From assembly GCA_019914945.1 (NCBI GenBank), contig CM034104.1, positions 4,342,501 through 4,406,500 of the forward strand: 64,000 nucleotides of DNA, given 5' to 3'. The position numbers and the translations under genes are program-made. A model generated the notes under the pieces. The model was not told the DNA's origin and did no database searches. It saw only the letters and a program-made list of their open reading frames with translations. Every line of letters starts with the position of its first letter. Positions within the stretch are counted from its first letter, which is position 1. The DNA is from Typha latifolia (lineage: Eukaryota; Streptophyta; Magnoliopsida; Poales; Typhaceae). Positions 1-11,464 of this stretch are shown here, piece by piece.

Positions 1-347
1 ATTTTACTCTTATATTAGTTATATTAGTTGTATCTTAATGATTCGTCGTGTTCTGTGTAGTCTTGCCAGATTATGTAGTCGTTTAGTATAGTTATTGCCC
101 CACTCGTCTTGTCATGTGCGTCGTCCATACTGTGTGGGCACGTGAGCATGCACGTGGCTGCCGAGTGAGAGCGTAACAATTTATAAAAGTAATCTAAAGA
201 TAAAATATTGTAATGTAGGTTTTAATATACATATTAAAACTACAAATCAAAGATTAACACGTTGAAAACCTAAAAACATCTCTAAATATCCTAAATTTTA
301 TACTAAAAATATGTTAGAAGGTATGTCACTGGGCATGACCATTGTTG
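1..347. mobile_element. Truncated copy of a hAT-like non-autonomous family (family B)
   Basis: The AT-rich stretch from about 180 to 310 resembles 4160-4315, inside the complete family B copy at 3191-4371. The end at 335-347 (catgaccattgttg) matches the end of that copy (cacgaccatcgttg). The other end is outside the window or lost. No coding potential is visible. Confidence 0.5.
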
Positions 348-1859
348 ATTCTCACCCTATCTTTTCAGTGGAACTGCAATATCCACACAAAAAAAAATTT
401 GGGCACATGTCTAGGCACGTGCACTACTGTCATTCTTCCTCTTGGAGATGGCTTGGTTGCGAGAATCCCGACGATACCATCGGGATGGGTGGTGTAAAAC
501 CTAAACTCCTTTTTATAAAAATCTCTCAATTCTTCTCTTTGGGACATGCCGTCGCTCTCTCTCTCTCTCCTTTCTTTACTCCACCTCGAGTGGGTCACAT
601 TGGTCGTGAGCTTCGTTTTGGTGTGGTTGGTTTGGTCCACTGGCAATGGAGACTGCCAGCAAACATCTCCCCTAGCCAATCGGCTTCTTCCTCTTTTTCT
701 TTCATTTTTTTCCCTCCTTTGGAAAAAAGATGGAATTAGTTCTTGGCCCAACCTTTGGGCTAGCATTGCTTTGGGTTAGGCTAAGCACAAACCTTAGGCT
801 AGGCATGCGTAAGTTGGGCAAGGAGAGACCACATGTTGGAGGAAATTAAAAAGTGGAGATTAATGAAATCAAATGGCTAGGCACTTGCAACGGTCAGGCG
901 AAGGTAAATCTATCTCTTGAATAAATTTGCCGTCCACTTATTGCGATTAAAAATTACGAAAGCAATTTGTTCTCGGGATACAAGACCGTCACGAATTAAG
1001 GTGCAACTCGTAAAATTGAACCTTGATTTGAACAAGAGTTAATTGTAACAAAGCAAGCACTAAGGTCTTTGGAATTATCCAAAACAATAACATCATCTTC
1101 TATTTATAGAAAATGAAAGGACACCAACTAAAAGGTGCCAATAGTTAGATAACTAAAAAATAGTTATGGTAGTTAAATAACTAGAAAGTAGTTAGATAAC
1201 TAACAAATAGTTATAATCATGAAAATGTGTAGTAGAAGGGTTTTTGGGTGGTGGATGATTTGGAGCTTTGCTCTCGGGCTAGAGTGGTGTTCATGCTGTA
1301 AATTAACGAGTTAGGTGTTTGACGGTGGAGAAGACTGGAGATCGAGATTGGTAGCTACTTATTGGTAACTGCACGTATCTTTTCCTTTGCAAATTGTAGC
1401 TAGGTAGGGTGCACGAACTTTAAGGAATGAGTGGAGTACGGGGTGGAAAGATCAAAATTGTGCTTGAAGTTCCAACTTTTTAAAAGTCAAGATCGAGGGA
1501 TACATGCAGATGAAGCTATGGTAACTAAACTTTAGCCTAACTAAGCTATGTCAGCTAAATAACAACGTTTCAAAGATCTCTCTATATTGACCGATTTATG
1601 CTGGAGCTCCACCAACAGAGTTCACATTGGCTAGAAAAAATAGATAAATTGAAAAAGGTTTGGCGAAGGCTCCATTTACAACTCGTGCCACCTTGGTTGA
1701 CAATCTTATCCTTCCAAGTGTTTTCTTCCACATGCGCGTCGTTCGATCGTGGCCTCGTCGCCAACTTAGGTTGTGACCCAATTAAATGAGCAAAAATTTA
1801 TTGTTAATTCTAGAAATTGTATTATTGTTAAATAAAATTATAAAAGTTATTTATGAATA
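348..1859. other. No gene recognised
   Basis: Short open frames exist (311-739 plus, 365-766 minus, 1582-1789 on both strands), but none shows a domain, conserved family or splice-linked partner I recognise. Base composition is typical of the AT-rich spacer around it. The downstream exons of the RHD3-like gene were looked for here on the minus strand and not found. Confidence 0.4.
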
Positions 1860-2980
1860 AAGGTGAAGATTTATACTAGTACCTGGACTAGGAATTTGAA
1901 ATTATCCTATGCGAGCCAGATGAGTTGATTTACCCACGTATTTATCTTGTATTTTATACTATGATTCCATTGTATTATCTTTCTGCAACATCATACTTCG
2001 TGCGTTATTATATCTTTATGCTCTGTTTACTTTGTGTCATACTTCACTTCATGCAATATTATAGTTCATACAATGTTAATCTTCGTGCAAATAACAAATA
2101 TATCGAATGAGTTGCTAGCAGATTAAGTAGGTAAGACTTTGAGAACATACTCAGTCTAGATATTATTCGTGCATTTCCTTATGGTGACTCAAGTCTACTT
2201 TAAAGTCCAGGGGATATACCTAATCCTAATCATATAGTGATCCGTTTAGGTGACTGGCGAAGTAAAGGAACAATCCTAGACTAGACAAAATCTCTCTGAG
2301 GTAATTCTAATCTCTCTCAACAATCAGAAGAAAAGACGTGGTGCATTTATCACATACCAGATTAGCTATAAGGAAAATATTTGAGTGTCATCTTGAGGTA
2401 ACTTGGATCCAAAAGCATAGACTCAAAATAAGAAATATTACAATTATTGAGAAACTCCGCATAATGCAATTGAGCACATTATCAATTGATTATTTGTATT
2501 ATTGTTACTTTCGATTTATTATTCACAGTGTGAGCATGTTGGTTATTATTATAAATTGTCGAACTTTGATTTTTATGTCATGTTGTATAAATTTTGGTTT
2601 TACTGGCTTATGGGTGAATTTACCCACTGAGCTAAAGTTGTTAGCTCATTAAACTCCTTTAATGTTTTAGATACTGATCATCATGGTGAATAAATGTGGT
2701 GCACTGGGACTCATTTGCTACTTAGAATTTTGGCTTTCCACCTTCAGTTATAGTAGCAATTTTAGTTTCAATTTGAAAAACTAGTTGCCCTAGTTTTATT
2801 TGGAAGTCATTGGTTATATGATTTGAGTATCTTAATCTTTAGGAGTTTTTGATTGGGAGTTATTAAATAAATTTTGGGTTTCTTTATATTGTAGAGTTAG
2901 ATAATTATTATTAAGGCTTTGTATATCTTAAGCCTATAGGGATACATGACAGGTCATGATTTCGAAATCAGAACGTGACA
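1860..2980 (-). mobile_element. Relict LTR related to solo-LTR family R
   Basis: In reverse orientation this stretch shares landmarks with the R solo LTRs at 45549-47750 and 50600-52875: a block around 2610-2650 with cccactgagcta and ttgttagctcat, and a terminal block at 2946-2980 (ggtcatgatttcgaaatcag, then gtgaca). The right edge at 2980 is fairly clear from the terminal gtgaca. The left edge is a guess. No coding region is visible. It is more diverged than the two intron 5 copies. Confidence 0.45.
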
Positions 2981-3190
2981 CAAATCATGAGTTTGAGACT
3001 TTATTCTTAGATAACACCATAAGTTAACTATTAATAATGAAAATATATTACCAGAAGAATATTCCATTAGTATTTATACACTACTATCTATCTGAAAGGG
3101 GCTACCTCTTAAAAATGGCTAAATTACATTTTTGTCCATGGAATTATGACTTAGTATCACATACCATGCACCTGGTGAACTATCTAAAAC

Positions 3191-4371
3191 CATGGATGGT
3201 CATGATGGTCGGCACTTGTCGTGCCAGTAATGGCACGAGACTTGGCACGAGGTATGCCAGTGGCACACCCCCGTGTTGACCCGTGTTGAGCGGTGCCGAC
3301 CGGCACGGGTGTGTGCCAAGTCGTGCCGGGCTGACACGACTATGTGCCGTTCAGCACAACCCCCTGCCAGTCATTGTGCCATATGGAGCAAATTTTTTTC
3401 CTATTTTCATCAGTTATTTATTAAATCAACTGATCAATTGATTATTTAGAAAGCTTAGATAAAATTGATGATAATGAGACTAGAGATGATAATGATGATG
3501 GTGATTGTGATGGTCATGGTCATGGTCATAATAACGAGACTCGGTCTGGTGGCGGTGATAATGGAGATGAAACATGCGTCCCTATTATACAATATTCTTA
3601 GAGAGGTATTATTTTTTCAGATGACTTGAGTTTGTAGGTAGCAAGACATTAAGAGATGTGCACCCACAGAATGATAAATTCATCATAATTACCATCATAT
3701 CAACCACACCCACCAGAGCCACAACACCATTATTATACTCTATATCTACAATCTGTATATGCTTATCGTATGTCTGTGCCTGTGCCGGTGTCGCCCATTC
3801 TCGTGCATGTTTAATATCCATATCATATCATAGAAGAATTATAAAATTTCTATTTGTATGAAGACTATGTGAAGCATTACAATTAGCAATACTATCAGTG
3901 AATAAGTTTTGAAAAATATCGATAGTATTTAATATAATATTCTCGTGTTATTCTTGTGCTGACAAATGAAGTATTTGATTCTCCTCGTCATTTTACGTTC
4001 AACTAGATATTAATTTTAATTATTAAATTATTATTGATTAAATTGTGTTCAGTTATATTATGGAGTGTCCAATCATTAATATTTGTTTTAATGAATGTCT
4101 TCAATCATAGTATGTGTTGAATAATATTTATATTTAACTTTTGCTTTATCTTTAATAAAATGTCATTTATAAAATAATCTAAAGATAAATATTATAATGT
4201 AGGTTTTAAACTTTTAATACATATATTTAAACCAAAAACTAAAGATTGACATATCAAAGACTAAAAAATATCTTTAAATATTCTAGAAAATTTATTAAAA
4301 ATATTTTAAATGCGTGCCAGCAGCACGGCGGGGCGTGCCGAGGCGTGCTGATGGTGGCACGACCATCGTTG
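3191..4371. mobile_element. Non-autonomous hAT-like transposon, family B, full length
   Basis: The element is bounded by an 8-bp direct repeat tctaaaac at 3183-3190 and 4372-4379, the duplication length typical of hAT insertions. Its ends are imperfect inverted repeats: catggatggtc at the left, and caacgatggtc when the right end is read in reverse. Subterminal zones at 3205-3380 and 4310-4365 are packed with ggcacg/cgtgcc motifs. The middle is AT-rich with no transposase reading frame, so it would depend on an outside transposase. Related pieces lie at 1-347 and about 38918-39560. Confidence 0.65.
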
Positions 4372-4379
4372 TCTAAAAC

Positions 4380-5046
4380 ATTATCCACCCCTCTGTAGGG
4401 CTGCAATTATTCTGTTTTGATAGTATACAAGGTGAATTGTATGCTTTTATTTTTCAGGGGGTGCAATGTGAATATGTGATAGAGGTGAAAGTATAATTTA
4501 GCATAAAGAATGAAACAAAAAATAAGTTTGATTAGGAAGGAATAATCTATTTTTGATAACTTTCCTTCAAATTAGTCAACAAAGGGTGTTTTTTGAAAAT
4601 AAAGCCCAAAATATGGGGCTTCAAATATAAATACTGAGACAGCAGGATAGAATGAAGAATCATAAGTTCATGATAATACCCTATATATTATGTATGTACC
4701 AAATGTAAGCATATAAGAAATATAATTTAAGGTGCACCAAGAAAGAATCCTAAAGGAACCATAACACATTGTGGTAATCTAATCCCAATAAACTTAGTGA
4801 TAATGTAGATCCATGGAAAATAGCCAAAATCATCTAAAGTCACAAACGTTGGAATTTGTAGAATGTACCTAGAAGCATGCATATATATATGTAGACACAC
4901 ACACACACACACAAACATCAAAAACTGTGCTGCAGAAAAGTTTATATAACAGTGGCTATATGTCATGAAGACGAGACAAAATTTAACATCAACCCACTAG
5001 CAGAAAAGCAATTCATATTTTGTAATATTTCAAGAAATTAACGTAC
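4380..5046. other. Presumed intron of the RHD3-like gene
   Basis: This lies just downstream of the last visible exon of the minus-strand RHD3-like gene. It holds an (AC)n run at about 4896-4912 and AT-rich sequence. I see no further exon of the family here. Confidence 0.4.
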
Positions 5047-7627
5047 CTGCACATGAATTGTCAAACTTATCCAAGTAAGGTTTAACCACAATATTGACAG
5101 AGTCACTAGGACTCCTCGCACTGTTTAAGGCAGCATCAATTTCATCCTTACTCGAGACAAAGATTTCAGTAGGGAGAGTTTGCAACATGGCCTTACATAT
5201 AGGTTCCAAGAGCTGCAAACAAGAATAATTAGTCAGCTAAAGGAATTATATTAATATAAATAAATGTGTATGTGTATATGTACATAGTATTACTACAAAC
5301 TTTAACTTGCTGAGAAAACATCAGATTTTAATCAAAAACAAAAATTGAATCTTAGATAATCAACTGAAGATCAATACCATTAATTCGGATGAATACTATG
5401 TAAAGTACCTATAAAACAAATAACCGTTCCATTTGAAGGATTTCTTATGTAATACGAAGTTACAAAATAAGATTATTCCAACAACTTCATAATCCTAACA
5501 ATATGCACAGCTCATTTTTCTCAACATCTACGTGCAGCTCATTTTCTTCAACAGCATGACACATCCATATCTCAAAACTAAATTAAGTTATTGCTTTAAA
5601 ATTTTTTTAGACTTTTAGTGATGTAGATCAGATATTCATGGTGGATCATCAACTTGTGTGTATAATGCGTCATATTGTTCCAAAGTCATCAGTGAGGGAA
5701 CGAAGTCCAACCAGCAACTTGAGATGGTATTTGTTGAATTGCCTGATACCTGATTATATAGTTGTTGAGTTTCATGGTTTATTTTAGTATTTCAACTCAT
5801 ATATGTTAGTATAATATATAATAGCACGGCGAGTTCTACTCTTATATTCAAGTTTGATTGGACAAGGACTTCACAACAAGAGGGTATGCATCTTCTTTCT
5901 TTTCTTTTGTCCTTCCATCTCAGAAGTTTCTCCCAGTGCAAAATAAGTTGCCTGTTGTATCTGACTTATCAAAAACTGTAATGGCATAGCTACAAACTAT
6001 TCTAATGGCCTATTAGTTTCTATCTGAAACCAGCCAACAGACTGCAGGTGATCAATCTGTCTACTGGTAATTTTCACTAATTTGAATTTTTTTTTCTTCA
6101 ATTTCCCTAACTGTGTGATATATGGATCTCTATTTTGCTCCATTTCTTCCATTGACGTGCAGAACTTATAAATTATACTTTAAATATGAAGTCAAATATC
6201 TACCTTTTGAGTCCATGAAATGAAGCATCAGAAATGGTGTTGGAGACATGACGGTAATTCCGAAAATGGAGAAAAAATCATGAAAAATTATAAATGATCA
6301 TTCCGAAGGATTCCACATTTATCCCTTTCCTCTCCTCCTCCTCCCTTCTCTCTTTTGTGGTAGATTCCACACTTTCTGCTCTCTCACTCGCAGTTGGGTT
6401 GTTTTCTTTTCCCCACAACTAGGTACTCTTGATTTTCCTTCCCCCAAGGCTTGATAGATTATCTTCTATCTTTTTTTCATCTATCTAGCTATGCTAGTAT
6501 GAAAAAAAGGTATTTGGAGGAGAAAAAGAACTTCATAAATGCTCTATCTTTTTTCCTTAGGGGTGAATATAAGTACCTCTCTAACTTTTTCTGTATCGGC
6601 ATATTTTCTTGTCCTCAGCACATATCAATTTGGAGCAAGTTCAGAGTGGTATGCATTGTTACGTTTTTGGCACACCATTAATATATTTTTAAGGTTAATT
6701 AGAAACTAGTTGAACATAGAATAACAGAAAGGATCAAAGAGTTCATTTTTGTCGGTATAAAATTAACACAACAGTGTTGTATAAAATATTGTTAATAATC
6801 CTCAAAACTCATCTATTAATAATATTACTTATTATAACGTCTTACATACTCTTTATACAAATATGGAGTTTCTAATTCTCGTATGATGTAACGCACTGGA
6901 ACGACTGACACATACACACACTATATGCAAGCTGCAAATATGAAGCATAATAAGCGTGTTGTGGTTCTGGAAGGTCTAACTGATATGATGACATTGACGA
7001 TAATAAATTCATATTATCCTATGAGTGCACGACACCTGATGTCCTGCTACTCATAGACCCAAGTATTTTTCGCATTCAACTGTAATCATGTTGAGCTTGA
7101 ATTGATTCGTTTGATGGAATTTGAGAAATAAATCTTGAAGTCTTAAACATAATTGATTCTCACAATTCATTAGCATGTCTAGATCATCGAGGCATTAAGC
7201 ATAACATAACAACCTTAATGTAAAGATAAGAAATCATAACAAGTAGCATGACATATTGGATTGGTCATCTGGAATGTACCAGCTGTATCGATTGTATCGG
7301 CCGCTCATATTAGATCAGACTATTTTACAATTACGTAAAATTTTAAATATTATTTAAAAATATAAGAAATTTTTTAAAATTTTTAAAAAATAATAAGAAA
7401 ATAAGAAAAAAATAATTACTCATATATGAAGTCTAAAAACTAAAAGTTTGTATTAACTTACTCAAAACTTATGATTTTTTTATTTCTTCTCTCTCCCTTC
7501 TATTTCCCTCTCTCTTACTATCTACAAGTCAATTTATTTTTTTCTAATTTTTTTCACTTCTTTTCCCTTCTCTCTCTCTCTCCCTCTCTCTCTTTCTCCC
7601 TCTCTCAATCTCTCTGCCACAAAGCAA

Positions 7628-7668
<41 letters not shown>

Positions 7669-10600
7669 CTCTCTCGTCTCTCCAACTCACTCTCTGTGAT
7701 TGCAGAGAGTGAGATAGAGGTCGAAGAGAGAGAGGGAGAGGGACGAAGAGAGATGAGAAAGAGAGAGGAGAGGTGGTTCGTCAAAGAGAGAAAGAGAGAT
7801 GGGTGTCAAAGAGAGAAAGGAAAACAAAATAAAAAATAAAAAAACTAACCCAAGGTCGTCGCAGGTCGAGATTGTCGGATCTTGGTCGGTGGACGTCACC
7901 AAACGTCGAGGTTGCGGGGATCACCCGATACGGCCGATACCTGGCCAAAACTCAAAACAATGCTCCCAACGGAAATGGTAGACATATTATTTTAGTTCAC
8001 TAGTGATGGAAAAGTAAATTGATCAGATTCTATTGAGTCTAACTAATAGTGGAGTGATTATTTTTGAGCTGATGAATGAGATAGGTCATTGAATATATTA
8101 GTTGGACAGCTTTATTTCTTTTGCATTTGTGAGGCAAATTAGTTTTAAGTGTCGCCATGGTTTGGAAAATCGGCCGGACTCAATCCGAGACAAGGTCTGA
8201 TACTAGAAAATGACAAATCGGATCTGAATAGTGAGTCTCAACCGAAATGAATTAAGTTTTAGCCAAAACTGGTGATTTGAGTTGGAAATAGGTCTGTTTG
8301 CATTCACAAACTATTAGCCCATACCCAATTGACTTGAACTCGTGGAATTGGTCTTCAGATCTATTTTTGCATCCACAAGCTATTAGCCCAAACCCAATTG
8401 ACTTAAATTACGGTTGAAAATGGCCCGGATTAACTAACTCAACTCACTACCAACCCGACCTGGACCGGATACGAGTGCAAAAACCCTATTTGACCCAGAA
8501 TCCAAGTAGAGTTTAAAGTAAAAATCTGAATACAGATATAGATACAAGTATAGGTAATTTTTTCGGATACAGATAGTGGATATTCATTTAGTCGCATACT
8601 CTGTTACCTTACCTGACTCGTAACCCATCTTATAATCCTCACTCCCTCTTTATTTCTCTCCGACCTCTTCCTCACTCCCTCTTCATCATCCGCCACGAAA
8701 GTCAAAACCCTACCTCGCACCCTCTCCATCTCTCTCTCGACTCTCCCTTGCTCCCTCCCCATCTATCTCTCAACTCTCTCTCACTCCCTCATCATCTCTC
8801 TCCCTCACTCTCTTAATCTCTCTGAACTCTTCAGTCTTCATCCATTGGGCACGCCCTCTGCCGGACACCGGAGGTAGTTGTGCATTTGATGGTGTATATG
8901 GGTGATTTCATATTCTGTCTTTCTTGCCATTCTCTTTCTGGAGACATGTAAATCTCATGGAAGAATTGCAGATAGATAGGGAGGTAATTGTGGAATGATG
9001 TGTGTAGAGTGTGTACTTGATTTGAAGCTTACAAGTGTTATTTCTGGAAGATCCTGTTGTCATATGTTGTTTCTTCCTTTTGTTGATTGGCTACGAGGAG
9101 TTGATGAGGTATGGAAGTTGCTCATTGCTTCAAAATTGCATCTTGAGCTGTTTTGCTTGTTGATACTAGATGAAAGAAATGCAAATAAAATGAAAATATG
9201 GGATTTTTATTCAATACCATTTGTGTCGAATCTTGGAAATTTTGGCATAAACTTCTGGCTCCTGAGCAAGATGGAGAGGTTCACCTTAGATTAGTTTCAT
9301 AAACTTTTAGAGATATAAATGTGCATTCTGGACAATGTTCCACAAATGTACTTCTCTTTTCTCCTCAGTTATTGCTGCTTTCTGAACTTGTGAAACAGAA
9401 CTTGTTGAACAATTCTTTGATTTTGGTGCTAGAAATCCTTCTTGATATAGTGAAATTAGTGATATCCATCCACCCCTTTCGACAAATTTCATTTGAGAAG
9501 TGATTACTTAGCCTCTGAAAAAACTCAACCATTAGATTAATTGGTTTAGCTTTTGTGATAAGTTTCACTTTATTTTCACTATATTCTGAATGCTTTTCTT
9601 CTCTGCTATTGAGTGTACTTGCAATTCCATGATTTAGTCAGTTGATGCATTGCTAATGGCATGATTCCTTCTCCTCTGTTCACATGCATATCAGGGTCTT
9701 GAGGTGGGCAACTGGGACTGACAGATTTTGGTGAATTTTTTTTGGTAGATTAAAAGGGTTGGCCAATCTAAATATGATTGTAGTTCAGGGAATTAATGAT
9801 GTTGCATTTAGTATCCCATATCAAGAATTAATCAATGTTTACTCATGGTAACTGAAATTTTTTTGTCCTTGTACACCTGCTATTCAGGGATTATGCTTTA
9901 AGATTAAGAATCATTGCATTAAGATCCAATCCATACACGATCTGTATGAATATTCATTTAAAATCTGATCTGTATCCGATCTGGATCTGAATTCATACTT
10001 ATTTAAGATATTATCTATATTTGTATCCATTTAAGATCCGATCTATATCTAATTTCTAATTATATTTGTTTAGTTAGGATATAATTTTAATTTTTGTTGT
10101 CCGTCTAATATTCATATATGAATCAATATCCGGTCTAAAAATATGGATTCAGATATAGGTTGAGTACTATTCGGTTCATATCCGATCCATTTTCACCCCT
10201 AAACTAAACTCATGATACAGTTATGCTGGTATTTTGCATCCACAACCCATTAGTCCAAATCTAATTGACTTAAACTCTTATGAAACAATTTTGCGGGTCT
10301 ATTTTTGCATCCACAAGTTACAACCCATTACCCTAAACCCAATTGACTTAAACAGGTTTTCGTGTCTGTTTTTGCATCCACAATGCATTACCTAAACCCA
10401 ATTGACAAACTCTTGTGGGGCAACACAAAAGATGTAGGACCCATTTTTTTATCTTGTTCATTAATTTTCAATTCCCATCATCTCGTCCTTTGAGTCTAGT
10501 CCAATTCGCATCATCCACCTTTTTTTTTAAAGGGTCGAGCGACCAAAGTTCCATTAGAAATCAATAGTACAGGCAAAGTCATAGGGAGGCTCAGTCCAAA

Positions 10601-11433
10601 CCTTAGTGACACGGTCACTTAGGGCTAGCCTAGCTAAGCTATGGGCCATGGAGTTATTACTCCTACCCGCAAAACAAACTTTAAAAGTGGGGTTAGCAGA
10701 AATCCACATGGAGCATTCTAATACAATGGGCCTAATCATCCAATGAATACATTCACTGCAACCATTTACGACCTTAACCACTGACTGGGAGTCGAAGAAA
10801 AACTAGCAACAAGACGACGACACGAAATCTTTTGTTGTCTCCATACCTCGGAGAAAAGTGAGTGCCTCCCTAACTAGAGCACACGGGCAATCATAAAAAA
10901 AAGGGCTATGCTTTTGCACGGACAACCCAAGAGAGAGCAAATATAAATGCCCATGCCACCTTCATGCCCACCTAGGGGTGTAAACGAGTCGAGCCTGAAA
11001 GAGCCGGCTCCGGCTTAGGCTTTGCTCAGCTCAACTCAAGCCCGAGCCGAGCTCGAGCCTAAAATGAGTCTATCATCAAGCCTCATTCAAGCCAAGCCAG
11101 ATCGAGTTAGATCGAGCTCAAGTTGAGCCAAAGAAGAAGAAAGAGGAGGAGGCGAGGCACCGCGGCGGCTTGCCATTGCCGAAGAAGAAGAAGAAGAAGA
11201 AAGAAGAGGAGGAGGAGGAGGAGGAGGAGGAAGAGGAGGGGCGGGGCACCGCGGCTGCTTGCCGTTGTCGAAGGAGGACAAGGCGGCACTGCGGCAGCTT
11301 CCGCTGTCGAAGAAGGAGGCGGGGCATCACAGCAGCTTGCCGCTGCCGAAGGAGGAGGAGGCGGCACTACAGTGGCTTGCCCTTGCAGAAGGAGGAGGAG
11401 GTGGCACCGGGCCGGCTTGCCTCTGCCGAAGAA

Positions 11434-11464
<31 letters not shown>

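Noticed and set aside
311..779. Open frames of 142, 133 and 77 residues on both strands
   Set aside because: No recognisable family, no splice-linked partner, and overlapping frames in spacer next to a transposon end.
1582..1789. Overlapping open frames that looked like a retroelement protein piece
   Set aside because: A weak impression only. No motif of gag, integrase or reverse transcriptase could be confirmed.
7471..7902. Open frames of 122 and 71 residues over the (TC)n tract
   Set aside because: Ser/Leu dipeptide and Arg/Glu repeats arise from the dinucleotide run. No conserved segment.
8281..10420. Spaced repeats that could suggest a CRISPR-like array
   Set aside because: Only five diverged units in a plant nuclear intron, with no constant repeat and unique spacer pattern.
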